This document shows positions 25,637 to 34,956 of a stretch of 64,000 bases of DNA, one piece after another. The DNA is taken from assembly GCF_023502235.1 (NCBI RefSeq), contig NZ_JAMFLY010000001.1, forward strand, positions 1,054,001 to 1,118,000. Reading direction: 5' to 3'. Origin of the DNA: Flagellimonas myxillae. Lineage in GTDB: Bacteria; Bacteroidota; Bacteroidia; Flavobacteriales; Flavobacteriaceae. Made by a program: the position numbers and the translations under genes. Each line of letters begins with the position of its first letter. Positions within the stretch are counted from its first letter, which is position 1. A model generated the notes under the pieces. It had not been told where the DNA came from. It saw only the letters and a program-made list of their open reading frames with translations, and made no database searches.

Positions 25637-28477
25637 TTAAAACCACTTGCGTGTAAAGAGCCCAATCAGTGTTTTAGGGCTTATGGTCACCACAAAACGA
25701 ATACGTTCATTATAGTTCCTTTCGGCAATTTCCCAGCCTCGGTTGGAATAAACAGGGAAGTACAGCTCAAAATAATCCGTGACCAAATTCAGTCGAATTC
25801 CGGAGTCATATACAAAGCGCGCATTTTCGCCCTTACTGCGGATATATCCCAAATCTCCGTAGGCTTCAATCCATCTCCAGATATTGGTACTTGCATTGGT
25901 GGTTACGATCCAATCGTTGGCAAAGGGGTTTTCGAGTTTAGACTTAAAACCTCCCTCTGCGATTATGATTTGCTGACTGTAGATACCGGAATCTTCAGAA
26001 CGTCCCAAATAATTAAGGTCAAACATATAGTCCGTGGGTCTATCCAATGCAAAGCTGAAGAAATCGGAATCCGTATTGTTTCGCAAAAACTTACCAGCAT
26101 ACAGCCTAAAATTTAACTGTCTGTTGCTTTCAAACAATTTTCGATATTCCAGTTCAAAGGCCAGTTTGGTGAAATCACTGGAATGTTGGGCATCCAGGAA
26201 CCAAGAAGTATAATTGAGAATATTATTGTCCACATCCAAAAAACGAAGGTTGAGCACCCCGTAATCTGGTTCTGTGTCCAGTTCGTCAACCAAACTCTCG
26301 TCGATTTTTCTAAAGACGCTTCTATATCGCAGCAACAGGGATTGTCTCCGGTTTGAAATAAGGTTGTCCGGCCTCCACCCAAACGAAACCGCTGGGGTAA
26401 GGGTTGTATACCGCGAGTTCTCTTGAAAGTGGGATGTGGAACCGGAGAAGGCGTAGTTGGACACAAAAAGTCCGCTTTTGCCGTGGTATTTTCGATACCT
26501 AAAACTTGCTTTTCCAACAACGGTCCGCTCCAAGAAAGAATAGGTCGGTGCAATATCGTATTGAAATGGACGCTCCAAGAACGTCTTGTTATAAATGCGC
26601 AGCCCAGGGGTTATTCCATCATAAACGTTGAAGTTGGCAATCGGGACATAAAATACCTGATGGTAATAAGGGTCCTCGGTATCCTTAAAAAATTGAAACT
26701 TAAGTTTTTTGTTACTGGCAAAAAAGCCGTTCAAGGTCTTCCAGTTATCCCGTTGATTGAATTCCGGAATCTTTTTATCATAGTTGAGTACCAAGCGGTC
26801 CTCCCCATTTCTTGGAATGGTATAGGTTCTTGAAGTGTCAATACCATGAAACCAATACTGTGATACCACAGAATCTTTTTGAAGCCCAAAGAGCGAAATT
26901 GGAACTTTGGTGCCACGTTTATTTTTGATCACAAAAGTGAGGGAGTCGTCAGATTTCTCAACCTTTTTGATTTTGAAATCAATTTTCTTTCTGGTGGATA
27001 TGTATTCCTTAAAAAACCAATCGATGTCCTTATCGGCATACTGCTCCACGGTTTTTTGGAAATCCAAAGCCTTTGCTGATGGATTTAGGCTATGCGTCTT
27101 GTAAAATGCCAAGATACTGCTGTCCACCTTTTGCCCTCCAAGATATTCGGAAAGGTAGGACATGCCCAACCCGGCTTTGTAACCATTGGCAATTTTCTGG
27201 TTAAACTTGATTAGGGAATCATTTGGGGTGTCCAGAGCTTGATCAATATTTTTTCGGGCAGATAGCATGCTCAGTAGGGCGTATTGCTCGTTAAAGTCCA
27301 TTTTTGCCAAACGGAATCCTCGAAATCCCCAGATTCTGGATAGTTTTCCTGCCAATTTTTGATTGGGGTAATGCTTCTCCACATATTTGATCATCAAATA
27401 GTTCCCTAAAACGTCGAGAACCCATCGTTCCGAACGCGGATCTAGATATATGGTTTCCTTTAGGTACTCATGAATAGCCGTTTTGAGAAATTTCATCTCA
27501 AACTGGAATTGCTCTTCATAGGGCCTGATAAAGGAAGGAAGCTGATTGATACCGTACAGCGGATTTTTATTGTAAGCCAGCTCGCTAACCAAGAGGTTGG
27601 GGTGGGGGTACTGCCCTAGATTTTCGTTAAGGAATTGGGCCACCTTACTAATAGAGATTCCCTGGGAAGCTTTATCGTATCGGTTGGATTCCAAATCGGT
27701 GGTAACCGTCAACGAACGCGTAACATGCTTGGTAAACTTTCTGATTCTATCCAGCACAATCTGACAGTTCTTCCTATTGTTTCCCTGAAGATGGATATGT
27801 TGTCCTCCAGGAAAACTTGTGCTCCCGGAATCACTAAAATTGGTGGATAAAAATAGATTTTCTGGATATGTGAAATTGATGGACGTATTGGCTGGATCCG
27901 TAAAATTATCGTCCAGATCCATGTTGTCGTACAATTTCCAATCCTGATCATACACTGCAGGGGTTAGGTACCAGTCTTTAAGGTAATACCTCCCATTGGA
28001 GCCAAAACCATAGGTGGTAAACTTGGCATTTGGGAGTTTGATCGTATAGGTGAAAAACAATTGGACCGAAGCACCTGGCTCCAAAACTTGATTCAGTTGC
28101 ACCCGAATGATGTCCCTATTCCCAACCCGGTCCCAATCAAGTCCAGAATAGTCGTCCCCAACTATACTGACCATGTTTGTGTATCCACGTTCCCTATCTT
28201 TGGCCAAATGCAGACTACGTTTAAATTCTTCTGCAAATCGCTTGGCCAAAGCTGTGTTTTTATTGGAATAAGCATGGTTCCAGTCATTAAAATATAATGC
28301 AGAAAGTCCATCCTCGGAGGTATTTACATATGTAAATTTTTGACGAATTTCTATTTCCTTGGTCTCATCGTCCAGGGTAGCGGTAATCTCATTGGTATGC
28401 TGCCCCAGCATCTTGAATCCAAGAAGAAGCAAAAGTATGGGTAGGTATTTCTGGGGGCATTGGATCACCGGCTGCAA
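25637..28477 (-). CDS. M1-like pseudo-peptidase fused to an outer-membrane beta-barrel
   Basis: A 946-residue exported protein (signal core LPILLLLLGF, residues 12-21). Residues 30-500 follow the M1 gluzincin plan, but the zinc motif reads HEYLK (H336, E337, K340) rather than HExxH, and the WxxE position is W352..D355. Zinc binding should therefore be lost. From about residue 600 the sequence alternates in beta-strands typical of an outer-membrane barrel and ends in aromatic KWF. The start is non-ATG: TTG 28477 or GTG 28468, both preserving the signal. It is third in the uvrA-LOG operon, 5 bp after the LOG gene. A surface or transport role is inferred. Confidence 0.75.
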   Translation of the reverse strand: MQPVIQCPQKYLPILLLLLGFKMLGQHTNEITATLDDETKEIEIRQKFTYVNTSEDGLSALYFNDWNHAYSNKNTALAKRFAEEFKRSLHLAKDRERGYTNMVSIVGDDYSGLDWDRVGNRDIIRVQLNQVLEPGASVQLFFTYTIKLPNAKFTTYGFGSNGRYYLKDWYLTPAVYDQDWKLYDNMDLDDNFTDPANTSINFTYPENLFLSTNFSDSGSTSFPGGQHIHLQGNNRKNCQIVLDRIRKFTKHVTRSLTVTTDLESNRYDKASQGISISKVAQFLNENLGQYPHPNLLVSELAYNKNPLYGINQLPSFIRPYEEQFQFEMKFLKTAIHEYLKETIYLDPRSERWVLDVLGNYLMIKYVEKHYPNQKLAGKLSRIWGFRGFRLAKMDFNEQYALLSMLSARKNIDQALDTPNDSLIKFNQKIANGYKAGLGMSYLSEYLGGQKVDSSILAFYKTHSLNPSAKALDFQKTVEQYADKDIDWFFKEYISTRKKIDFKIKKVEKSDDSLTFVIKNKRGTKVPISLFGLQKDSVVSQYWFHGIDTSRTYTIPRNGEDRLVLNYDKKIPEFNQRDNWKTLNGFFASNKKLKFQFFKDTEDPYYHQVFYVPIANFNVYDGITPGLRIYNKTFLERPFQYDIAPTYSFLERTVVGKASFRYRKYHGKSGLFVSNYAFSGSTSHFQENSRYTTLTPAVSFGWRPDNLISNRRQSLLLRYRSVFRKIDESLVDELDTEPDYGVLNLRFLDVDNNILNYTSWFLDAQHSSDFTKLAFELEYRKLFESNRQLNFRLYAGKFLRNNTDSDFFSFALDRPTDYMFDLNYLGRSEDSGIYSQQIIIAEGGFKSKLENPFANDWIVTTNASTNIWRWIEAYGDLGYIRSKGENARFVYDSGIRLNLVTDYFELYFPVYSNRGWEIAERNYNERIRFVVTISPKTLIGLFTRKWF

Positions 28478-28482
28478 AGGGT

Positions 28483-29169
28483 TTAAAAGTTGGGGCTAAG
28501 GTTGCGGCCTTTGTAAAATGCATCAATGATGTCGACTACTTCTTCGGGGGAATCCACAATTTGAATCAAATCCAAATCCTTGGGACTTATTTTGCCTGTT
28601 CCCAACATGGTCTCCCTAACCCAATGCATAAGTCCCTCCCAGAACTCTGTTCCCACCAGCACTATCGGGAAGGTATGTATTTTATTTGTCTGTATCAGGG
28701 TAATGGCCTCGAATAACTCATCCAATGTTCCAAAACCTCCGGGCATGACCACAAAGCCTTGTGAATACTTAACAAACATGACCTTTCTTACAAAAAAGTA
28801 ATCAAAATCTAGATTCTTGTCCGCATCTATAAATGGATTATCATGCTGTTCAAACGGTAGGTCAATATTAAGTCCTACCGAGGTGCCCCCCGCAAGATTG
28901 GCCCCTTTGTTTCCGGCTTCCATAATTCCTGGGCCACCTCCTGTAATGATTCCGTAACCTGCCTCAGCAACCTGTTTCGATACTTTCACCGCCAACTCGT
29001 AATAGGGGTCACCGGGTTTATTTCTTGCAGACCCGAATATCGAGACACAGGGTCCTATTTCGCTCATTTTCTCAAAACCGTTGACAAATTCGCCCATAAT
29101 TTTAAATATGGCCCAAGAGTCGTTGGTCTTTATTTCATTCCATCCTTTATGGTGCTGTTCTTTTCGCAT
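28483..29169 (-). CDS. LOG-family protein (TIGR00730 type)
   Basis: A 228-residue Rossmann-like protein with both LOG signatures: GGGPGIMEAGNKGA near residue 77 and the catalytic PGGFGTLDE near 144. Family members remove ribose 5-phosphate from nucleoside 5'-monophosphates (AMP or cytokinin nucleotides) in the cytosol. It is 15 bp after uvrA and 5 bp before the pseudo-M1 gene, so it is probably co-transcribed with both. No cytokinin pathway gene is seen; a nucleotide-salvage or house-cleaning role is more likely. Confidence 0.9.
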   Translation of the reverse strand: MRKEQHHKGWNEIKTNDSWAIFKIMGEFVNGFEKMSEIGPCVSIFGSARNKPGDPYYELAVKVSKQVAEAGYGIITGGGPGIMEAGNKGANLAGGTSVGLNIDLPFEQHDNPFIDADKNLDFDYFFVRKVMFVKYSQGFVVMPGGFGTLDELFEAITLIQTNKIHTFPIVLVGTEFWEGLMHWVRETMLGTGKISPKDLDLIQIVDSPEEVVDIIDAFYKGRNLSPNF

Positions 29170-29184
29170 GTGTATAATTGTGTG

Positions 29185-32046
29185 TTAGACAGCTGGGGCA
29201 ATCTTTCGTTTGGATTGCTCTAGCTCCTTCTTTAAAAACCGGGCTGTGTAGCTTTTATTGTCTTTGGCGACTTCTTCCGGGGTGCCTTGGGCTACAATCA
29301 TGCCCCCACCACGGCCGCCCTCGTAGCCGATATCAATGATATGGTCCATCATTTTTATGACGTCCATATTGTGCTCTATCACTAAAATGGTATTTCCTTT
29401 GTCCACCAATTTGTTCAAAACTTCCATAAGCACTCTTATATCTTCAAAATGAAGGCCTGTGGTAGGTTCGTCAAGAATATAGAAGGTATTTCCTGTATCC
29501 CGTTTGGAAAGTTCGGTGGCCAATTTTACCCGTTGCGCCTCTCCTCCTGAAAGTGTTGTGGATTGTTGCCCCAAAGAAATATAACCAAGCCCCACATCTT
29601 GTATAGTCTTTAACTTTCTATGGATTTTGGGGATGTTTTCAAAAAACTCCACGGCCTCATTAATGGTCATCTCCAAAACATCGGCAATGGATTTACCTTT
29701 GTAGCGGATTTCCAAAGTCTCACGATTAAAGCGTTTACCATTGCAGGTTTCGCATTCCACGTAAACATCGGGCAAAAAGTTCATTTCAATCACCTTAAGC
29801 CCGCCTCCTTGACAAGTCTCGCAGCGACCACCCGCAACATTAAAGCTGAACCGACCGGGTTTATATCCACGAATGGTGGCCTCCGTGGTTTTCGAGAATA
29901 GGGTTCTAATTTCGCTAAAAGTCCCTGTATAGGTTGCAGGATTAGACCTAGGGGTTCTTCCAATAGGGGATTGGTTGATGTCAATGACTTTGTCCACATA
30001 CTCCAAACCTGTTATTTTCTTGTAGGGCATGGGCTTTTTTACGCCATTAAAATAATGGGCGTTCATGATGGGATAAAGCGTTTCGTTGACCAAGCTGGAT
30101 TTGCCACTTCCGGAAACTCCTGTAACCCCGATAAGCTTGCCCAAAGGAAAAGTCGCGGTCACATTTTTGAGATTGTTGCCCGTACATCCCGAAAGAACAA
30201 TCTTTTTGCCCGTCCCTTTTCGCCGATTGGAAGGAACCGGAATTTCCCTTTCCCCGGTGATGTATTCCGCGGTGAGGGTTTGATGTTGTTTAAGCTCCTC
30301 CGGTTTCCCTTCGGAAATGATTTCACCGCCATGTCTTCCTGCTTTTGGGCCAATGTCGATGACATGGTCTGCATGTTCGATCATATCCCTATCGTGCTCA
30401 ACCACGATTACAGAATTTCCAATATCCCGAAGGGATTCCAAGGAATTGATCAAGCGTTCATTGTCCCTTTGGTGCAAACCAATGCTAGGTTCATCCAGAA
30501 TATAGAGTACCCCTACCAATTGTGACCCAATCTGGGTAGCCAACCGAATCCGTTGGGCTTCCCCGCCAGAAAGCGATTTGGAACTTCGGTTCAACGATAG
30601 GTAATCCAACCCAACATCCAGCAAAAATTGGACACGCGTTTTAATTTCCTTAATGATTTCCTCGGCGATTTTTTTCTGGTTGCCTTCCAAGTTGCCTTCC
30701 AGTTGCTCAAAGAAAATTGCGAGTTCCGCAATATCCAACCGAGCTAGTTCTGCAATGTTCTTTTCTCCTACTTTAAAGTAAAGGGACTCTTTTCGCAAAC
30801 GTGCCCCTACACAATTAGGGCATTGGACTTTGTCCATATAATCTTTCGCCCATCTGCGGATTGAAGTGGAATTGGCCTCGTCGAATTGTGTTTTGATAAA
30901 ATTGGCAATTCCTTCATAATCAATTTTATACTGCCTTTTTACTCCTAGCGTTTTGGAGTCCACCTCAAAACTATCGTTGCCTCCATTTAGAATAACATCC
31001 ATGGCTTCGATGGGGATTTTCTCCAAAGCGTCGGTCAATTCAAAGTTGTATCGTTGGGCGATGGTCTCCAACTGTTTAAAGGCCCAGGATTTTTTGTATT
31101 CACCCAAGGGGGCAATACCGCCCGCCTTTATAGAGAGCTTCTTATTCGGAAATATCTTTTGTTCGTTTACTTCGTATACATGTCCCAGACCATTACAATC
31201 GGGACACATGCCTTTGGGGGAATTGAAAGAAAACGTATTGGGCTCTGGAGTGGGGTAGGAGATGCCCGTACTTGGACACATGAGGTCACGGCTAAAATAG
31301 CGCGGCACCGAATCTCCCTCTTCCAAGACCATTAACACATTGTTACCACTATACATGGCGGTATTGATGCTTTCTCCCAGGCGTTTATGAAAATCCTCGC
31401 TTTCGACAACCTTTAGGCGATCTATTACAATTTCAATGTCATGGGTTTTGTAGCGGTCCACCTTCATGCCCTTTACAATGTCCAATATTTCGCCATCTAC
31501 CCGCACTTTGACAAAACCTTGTTTGGCGATTTGCTCAAAAAGTTCACGATAATGACCCTTTCTGGACTTAACAACCGGCGCAAGGACATTGATTTTCTTA
31601 TCCTGATAGGATGCTATGATCAGGTTTTTGATTTGCTCATCACTATAACTGACCATTTTCTCGCCGGTATTGTAGCTATAGGCATCCCCGGCCCTAGCGA
31701 AAAGTAATCGAAGAAAATCGTACACCTCAGTAATGGTGCCAACGGTAGATCGCGGAGATTTTGAGGTTGTTTTTTGCTCAATGGCAATAACAGGTGATAG
31801 TCCATCGATTTTATCGACATCAGGTCGTTCCAAGCCACCCAAAAATTGGCGGGCATAGGCAGAAAATGTTTCTATATAACGGCGTTGGCCTTCAGCATAT
31901 ATGGTGTCGAATGCCAAGGATGATTTTCCACTTCCGGAGAGGCCGGTGATGACCACCAGTTTTTCGCGGGGAATGGTCACATCAATGTTTTTAAGGTTGT
32001 GGACCCTGGCGCCGCGAACTTCAATATTTTCTTCGTAGTTAATCAT
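29185..32046 (-). CDS. uvrA: Excinuclease ABC subunit A
   Basis: A 953-residue UvrA. It has two ABC ATPase modules: Walker [15 protein letters not shown] near residue 35 and [14 protein letters not shown] near 650, each paired with an ABC signature ([26 protein letters not shown]). It also has zinc-finger cysteines ([16 protein letters not shown] ... CETCNGKRF). UvrA dimers scan DNA for bulky lesions and load UvrB. The length is normal and no lesion in the frame is seen. It is the first gene of a three-gene operon and is divergent from the Tudor/KOW-like gene at 32151. Confidence 0.97.
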   Translation of the reverse strand: MINYEENIEVRGARVHNLKNIDVTIPREKLVVITGLSGSGKSSLAFDTIYAEGQRRYIETFSAYARQFLGGLERPDVDKIDGLSPVIAIEQKTTSKSPRSTVGTITEVYDFLRLLFARAGDAYSYNTGEKMVSYSDEQIKNLIIASYQDKKINVLAPVVKSRKGHYRELFEQIAKQGFVKVRVDGEILDIVKGMKVDRYKTHDIEIVIDRLKVVESEDFHKRLGESINTAMYSGNNVLMVLEEGDSVPRYFSRDLMCPSTGISYPTPEPNTFSFNSPKGMCPDCNGLGHVYEVNEQKIFPNKKLSIKAGGIAPLGEYKKSWAFKQLETIAQRYNFELTDALEKIPIEAMDVILNGGNDSFEVDSKTLGVKRQYKIDYEGIANFIKTQFDEANSTSIRRWAKDYMDKVQCPNCVGARLRKESLYFKVGEKNIAELARLDIAELAIFFEQLEGNLEGNQKKIAEEIIKEIKTRVQFLLDVGLDYLSLNRSSKSLSGGEAQRIRLATQIGSQLVGVLYILDEPSIGLHQRDNERLINSLESLRDIGNSVIVVEHDRDMIEHADHVIDIGPKAGRHGGEIISEGKPEELKQHQTLTAEYITGEREIPVPSNRRKGTGKKIVLSGCTGNNLKNVTATFPLGKLIGVTGVSGSGKSSLVNETLYPIMNAHYFNGVKKPMPYKKITGLEYVDKVIDINQSPIGRTPRSNPATYTGTFSEIRTLFSKTTEATIRGYKPGRFSFNVAGGRCETCQGGGLKVIEMNFLPDVYVECETCNGKRFNRETLEIRYKGKSIADVLEMTINEAVEFFENIPKIHRKLKTIQDVGLGYISLGQQSTTLSGGEAQRVKLATELSKRDTGNTFYILDEPTTGLHFEDIRVLMEVLNKLVDKGNTILVIEHNMDVIKMMDHIIDIGYEGGRGGGMIVAQGTPEEVAKDNKSYTARFLKKELEQSKRKIAPAV

Positions 32047-32122
32047 AGCACAAGATGCTAAAGTACGGTTTTGATACTTAAAAAGGAAGTCTGTTACAGT
32101 TTCGTTTTTTTAATCGATAGTG

Positions 32123-32130
32123 TATTTTTG
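32123..32130 (+). promoter_or_regulatory. -7 promoter element upstream of the 32151 gene
   Basis: TATTTTTG is an exact TAnnTTTG match, 20 bp before the ATG at 32151. The -33 region (TTTCG near 32100) is poor. Confidence 0.5.
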
Positions 32131-32150
32131 GGTTGATTAAAACAACGCAA

Positions 32151-32675
32151 ATGAAACTACTGGGCATAGGCTCTCGTATTAACCATCCTGAATATGGCAA
32201 AGGGGTGGTCACCAACGTATCTTCCCAATATTATTGGGTCACTTTTTTGGAAAACGGTTTGGAAACCATCGATTTGGATTCGGATTTTGAAGTTATCGAA
32301 GGAGTCACCGACGATGTGGACACCGTTAGTTATTTTGACGTGGAACGCTCCATGGTCTCTATTTTGAAACGATGGAGCGACGCTACGGAAAAGGTTGCCA
32401 TCGCGGATAAATGGAAGGGTGGAAAACTGATTCTTGAACCTGGCGAGGATTTGGCCCCCAAGGAAATTCCAATCGACACCTTTTTTCATAAGATTGTTAT
32501 GGTCCGGGACCGAATTCGTGTAATGGAGCAGAAAATCAACAGCAGCAAAAACTTGGATGACCTGGAAAAAGTGGACCTTCAACAATACATTACCCGGATT
32601 TATGGTAGCTTGACCACTTTTAATGTGCTTTTTAAAAACAAGAGCGACCATTTTGTGGGAGAGCGTAGCAAATAA
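32151..32675 (+). CDS. Small protein with N-terminal Tudor/KOW-like domain, function unknown
   Basis: A 174-residue protein from ATG 32151 (a TTG at 32133 is possible but would sit on the predicted start of transcription). Residues 5-48 (GSRINHPEYGKGVVTNV...YWVTFLENGLETIDLDSDFEVI) look like a small beta-barrel and echo the UvrD tail in this window (VNHTRFGRGKVLKIEG). The remainder is helical: SILKRWSDATEKVAIADKWKGG, a loop, then a long amphipathic helical pair ending near 170. No enzyme motif is visible. It is divergent from uvrA and convergent with the AlkD-like gene. An RNA-polymerase or nucleic-acid contact is inferred only from the barrel. Confidence 0.7.
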   Translation: MKLLGIGSRINHPEYGKGVVTNVSSQYYWVTFLENGLETIDLDSDFEVIEGVTDDVDTVSYFDVERSMVSILKRWSDATEKVAIADKWKGGKLILEPGEDLAPKEIPIDTFFHKIVMVRDRIRVMEQKINSSKNLDDLEKVDLQQYITRIYGSLTTFNVLFKNKSDHFVGERSK

Positions 32676-32677
32676 CA

Positions 32678-33460
32678 TCAGCTAAAGTTTGCAAGCGTAT
32701 CCAATGCCCAAGGGTCATTGGCTTTAAGAAGGTTTCGAAGCGCATGTTTCACAATCCATTTACGCTCTTTGGATATTTTACCGGTTGTCCACGAGGACAG
32801 CCAGGCTTTTCCAATTTCAGGATTGTCTTTCAAGACATCATTGATGCAATTGGCCACTGACTTTTGAACATATTTACTGGGGTCATCCTTTAAGCTGTCC
32901 AAAATGGGAAAAAGGGGAGTGGGGTCCCCAATAAAACTATCCAACTTGGTGGCCCAAGGCAATCTGGGACGAACTCCTTCACTGCTCAAACGACGTACAT
33001 GCTTGTTCTTGTCTTTGGACCAAGCAAGCATGACCTGCAATGTCTTCTCGGGAAACTCCTCCAAATAGGGGCGTATGGTGTATTCACCTGTATTTCTTTG
33101 GGTGATTTCAAGGATGGCATCCATAGAAGAATCAAAGTGGTCCAAACCGTATTTTTCCACATATTTGGCGATGGGCATCACCCAGAAGAATTCCTTGAAC
33201 ATTCCTGTTTCTTTTTCATTTTTCGGACCAAGAATACCCACCAGTTGGGAGAGGGCGGTACAATAATCATCCGATAAATGGGTGTGGAGTGCATCTGCCA
33301 TCAGTTCCACCCGATCCTTAAGTTCCAAATAGTACAATTTCTCCCCTACAGCATGGACAAAGGAGTTTTTATCGAATGTGACACCTGTTGCAAGCAGCTT
33401 ATCCGCCAAAAGCTCGGCCAAATCGGCATCGAACCATAGTTTGAGTTGTTTATAGGCCAT
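32678..33460 (-). CDS. DNA alkylation repair protein (AlkD/HEAT-repeat type)
   Basis: A 260-residue all-helical protein of the DNA alkylation repair family. It starts AYKQLKLWFDADLAELLADKL and contains HEAT-like helical pairs, including the family block WSKDKNKHVRRLSSEGVRPRLPWA near residue 160 and the downstream DDPSKYVQKSVANCINDVLKD. AlkD-type glycosylases remove N3- and N7-alkyl purines without base flipping. ATG 33460 is chosen over TTG 33469. It lies 25 bp after the TIGR03915-like gene on the same strand, so the two are probably co-expressed, and it ends 2 bp from the convergent gene at 32675. Confidence 0.88.
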   Translation of the reverse strand: MAYKQLKLWFDADLAELLADKLLATGVTFDKNSFVHAVGEKLYYLELKDRVELMADALHTHLSDDYCTALSQLVGILGPKNEKETGMFKEFFWVMPIAKYVEKYGLDHFDSSMDAILEITQRNTGEYTIRPYLEEFPEKTLQVMLAWSKDKNKHVRRLSSEGVRPRLPWATKLDSFIGDPTPLFPILDSLKDDPSKYVQKSVANCINDVLKDNPEIGKAWLSSWTTGKISKERKWIVKHALRNLLKANDPWALDTLANFS

Positions 33461-33485
33461 GAGGTCCAAAGATAAAAGGTAAGGC

Positions 33486-34088
33486 CTATACGGCGGCTAG
33501 AACTTCGGTTTTGTTGGACGTCAGTTCCAAGCCCACAGCACTATACCGGACCCCATATTTGCGCTTGTCATCAAAAATTTCCCATTCCTTTCCTTTATTG
33601 GATTGCCTTAGGTATTTGGAAAGAAGCGGCAAGACATTGTATTTGGGTTTTATATGGGCCACTTCCCCGCTAGCCTTGGTCAACTGAAACTGGGCAAAGG
33701 CTTCCATTCTTCTTTTTTCTTTTTCAACTTTTTGGGCAATGGGATTTAAAAAATCCATGACCTCGATAATATTCACTTCAGGGTCGACTTTTCCCATTAA
33801 GTAACATATATAATGGTAAAGGTTTAACTCCACATGTTCACGTTCGCTCAAAAATGCATAGTAGATTCGCTTGATGGCCGTATGGTTTCTCTGATTGATG
33901 CCGTGCCAGACCTTTTTGGCCAGGGCAACATCAGTCTTTATATAAGCGATGTTGGTAAAAAGCTCATTGCTCCCATAACCTTGCTTTTGAATATCGGTTA
34001 TGAACCACCTATGGTCAAATGCTTTAAAAATTAAGGTCAAAAACCCGTTGAAACTGCCGTCGTAAATAATTGTTTTGCTGGAACCCAT
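33486..34088 (-). CDS. TIGR03915/DUF4130-like DNA repair or modification protein
   Basis: A 200-residue protein with the pattern of the DUF4130 family: IIYDGSFNGFLTLIFKAFD near residues 7-24, YAFLSEREHVELNLYHYICYLM in the middle, RMEAFAQFQLTKASGEVAHIKPKYNVLPLLSKYL and a final IFDDKRKYGVRY. In other bacteria this family is paired with a radical SAM protein and is thought to act in DNA repair; no such partner is in the window. It is the first gene of a pair with the AlkD-like gene and faces the S24 repressor gene across a palindrome-rich 103-bp region, suggesting control by that repressor. Confidence 0.8.
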   Translation of the reverse strand: MGSSKTIIYDGSFNGFLTLIFKAFDHRWFITDIQKQGYGSNELFTNIAYIKTDVALAKKVWHGINQRNHTAIKRIYYAFLSEREHVELNLYHYICYLMGKVDPEVNIIEVMDFLNPIAQKVEKEKRRMEAFAQFQLTKASGEVAHIKPKYNVLPLLSKYLRQSNKGKEWEIFDDKRKYGVRYSAVGLELTSNKTEVLAAV

Positions 34089-34108
34089 GTCACTGTTCTT
34101 GTAATTTG

Positions 34109-34188
34109 TCCAAAAATATGGAATAAATCCTAATTATGGAAATATTCCAAATATTTTTTTGGAAATAATCCAAATTCAATATATTTGG
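34109..34188. promoter_or_regulatory. Repeated palindromic operator with overlapping divergent promoters
   Basis: This divergent region holds three copies of GGA-N5-TCC: 34120-34130, 34138-34148 and 34161-34171; the third is extended to TTGGA-N5-TCCAA (34159-34173). A further palindrome CCAAAT-N7-ATTTGG spans 34170-34188, and TCC-N8-GGA spans 34109-34122. The rightward -33 TTG (34159-34161) and -7 TATATTTG (34180-34187) lie inside these repeats. A leftward -7 (TATTTTTG, 34118-34111) also overlaps. The layout is what a self-regulating repressor of both genes would need. The binding protein is inferred to be the adjacent XRE/S24 product. Confidence 0.6.
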
Positions 34189-34191
34189 GAT

Positions 34192-34956
34192 ATGGAAAAC
34201 GAGTTGACACTAAAGCGATTTATTGAAATTAGAAGGGATTTGGGGCATACCCAGGCCGAATTTGCCAAACTGTTGGGAGTTTCCAACACTACGGCAGACA
34301 TCGAACGGGGGAGAACCAAGTTGTCCGGGAAGGTGGTCGCTGAACTTTTACGTCAATTCAACATTAATCCTTTGTGGCTGTTTGGGGAAAGTGAGGAAAA
34401 ACACTTGGAGACTTCCCGAACCAGTGTGATTCCTAAAGTGGTCACCGTAGATAGTGCGGATCAGGAAAACATGGTGCTGGTAAACGCCAAAGCAGCAGCA
34501 GGCTATCCACAAAATATTGCCGATACAAGTTGGTACCGACAATTACCGGCTTTTGATTTACCCATTCCTGAATTTCGAAATGCCACATACCGCGGTTTTC
34601 AGGTGGAAGGAGACAGTATGTTGCCGAATTTAAGACCAGACGATTGGGTGTTGGCCAGGGCCATAGAGCACATTGATCATGTTAGTGCCAACAAAATTTA
34701 TGTCGTGGTGCTCCAAGATGCGGTGTTGGTCAAAAAGATTGAAAAACGCCCTAATTCCAACAACATTACTTTAGTTTCCCTTAACGAAACGTATCCTCCT
34801 TACGAAATCAAGCCGTTCCAAATACAGGAAATTTGGGAGGTAAGTAGCAAGCTTACCTTTAATTTGGAGGCCTCTACAGAAACTGGACTACTACGCCAGT
34901 TGCAACAATCCATGGAGGAATTGAAGCAACAAGTAGGGCAATCCAAGCCGAACTAG
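34192..34956 (+). CDS. XRE/S24 LexA-like transcriptional repressor
   Basis: A 254-residue repressor. Residues 5-58 form a helix-turn-helix of the XRE type (LGHTQAEFAKLLGVSNTTADIERGRTKL). Residues 100-225 form an S24 self-cleaving peptidase domain with the scissile Ala103-Gly104, nucleophile Ser142 in GDSM and catalytic Lys181 in VLVKK. A short Gln-rich coiled tail follows. All cleavage residues are present, so RecA-triggered or damage-triggered autoproteolysis is plausible. ATG 34192 is chosen because the HTH is complete from here; the -7 element ends 4 nt before it, so the mRNA may be leaderless. It faces the repair pair and probably represses it and itself. Confidence 0.88.
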   Translation: MENELTLKRFIEIRRDLGHTQAEFAKLLGVSNTTADIERGRTKLSGKVVAELLRQFNINPLWLFGESEEKHLETSRTSVIPKVVTVDSADQENMVLVNAKAAAGYPQNIADTSWYRQLPAFDLPIPEFRNATYRGFQVEGDSMLPNLRPDDWVLARAIEHIDHVSANKIYVVVLQDAVLVKKIEKRPNSNNITLVSLNETYPPYEIKPFQIQEIWEVSSKLTFNLEASTETGLLRQLQQSMEELKQQVGQSKPN

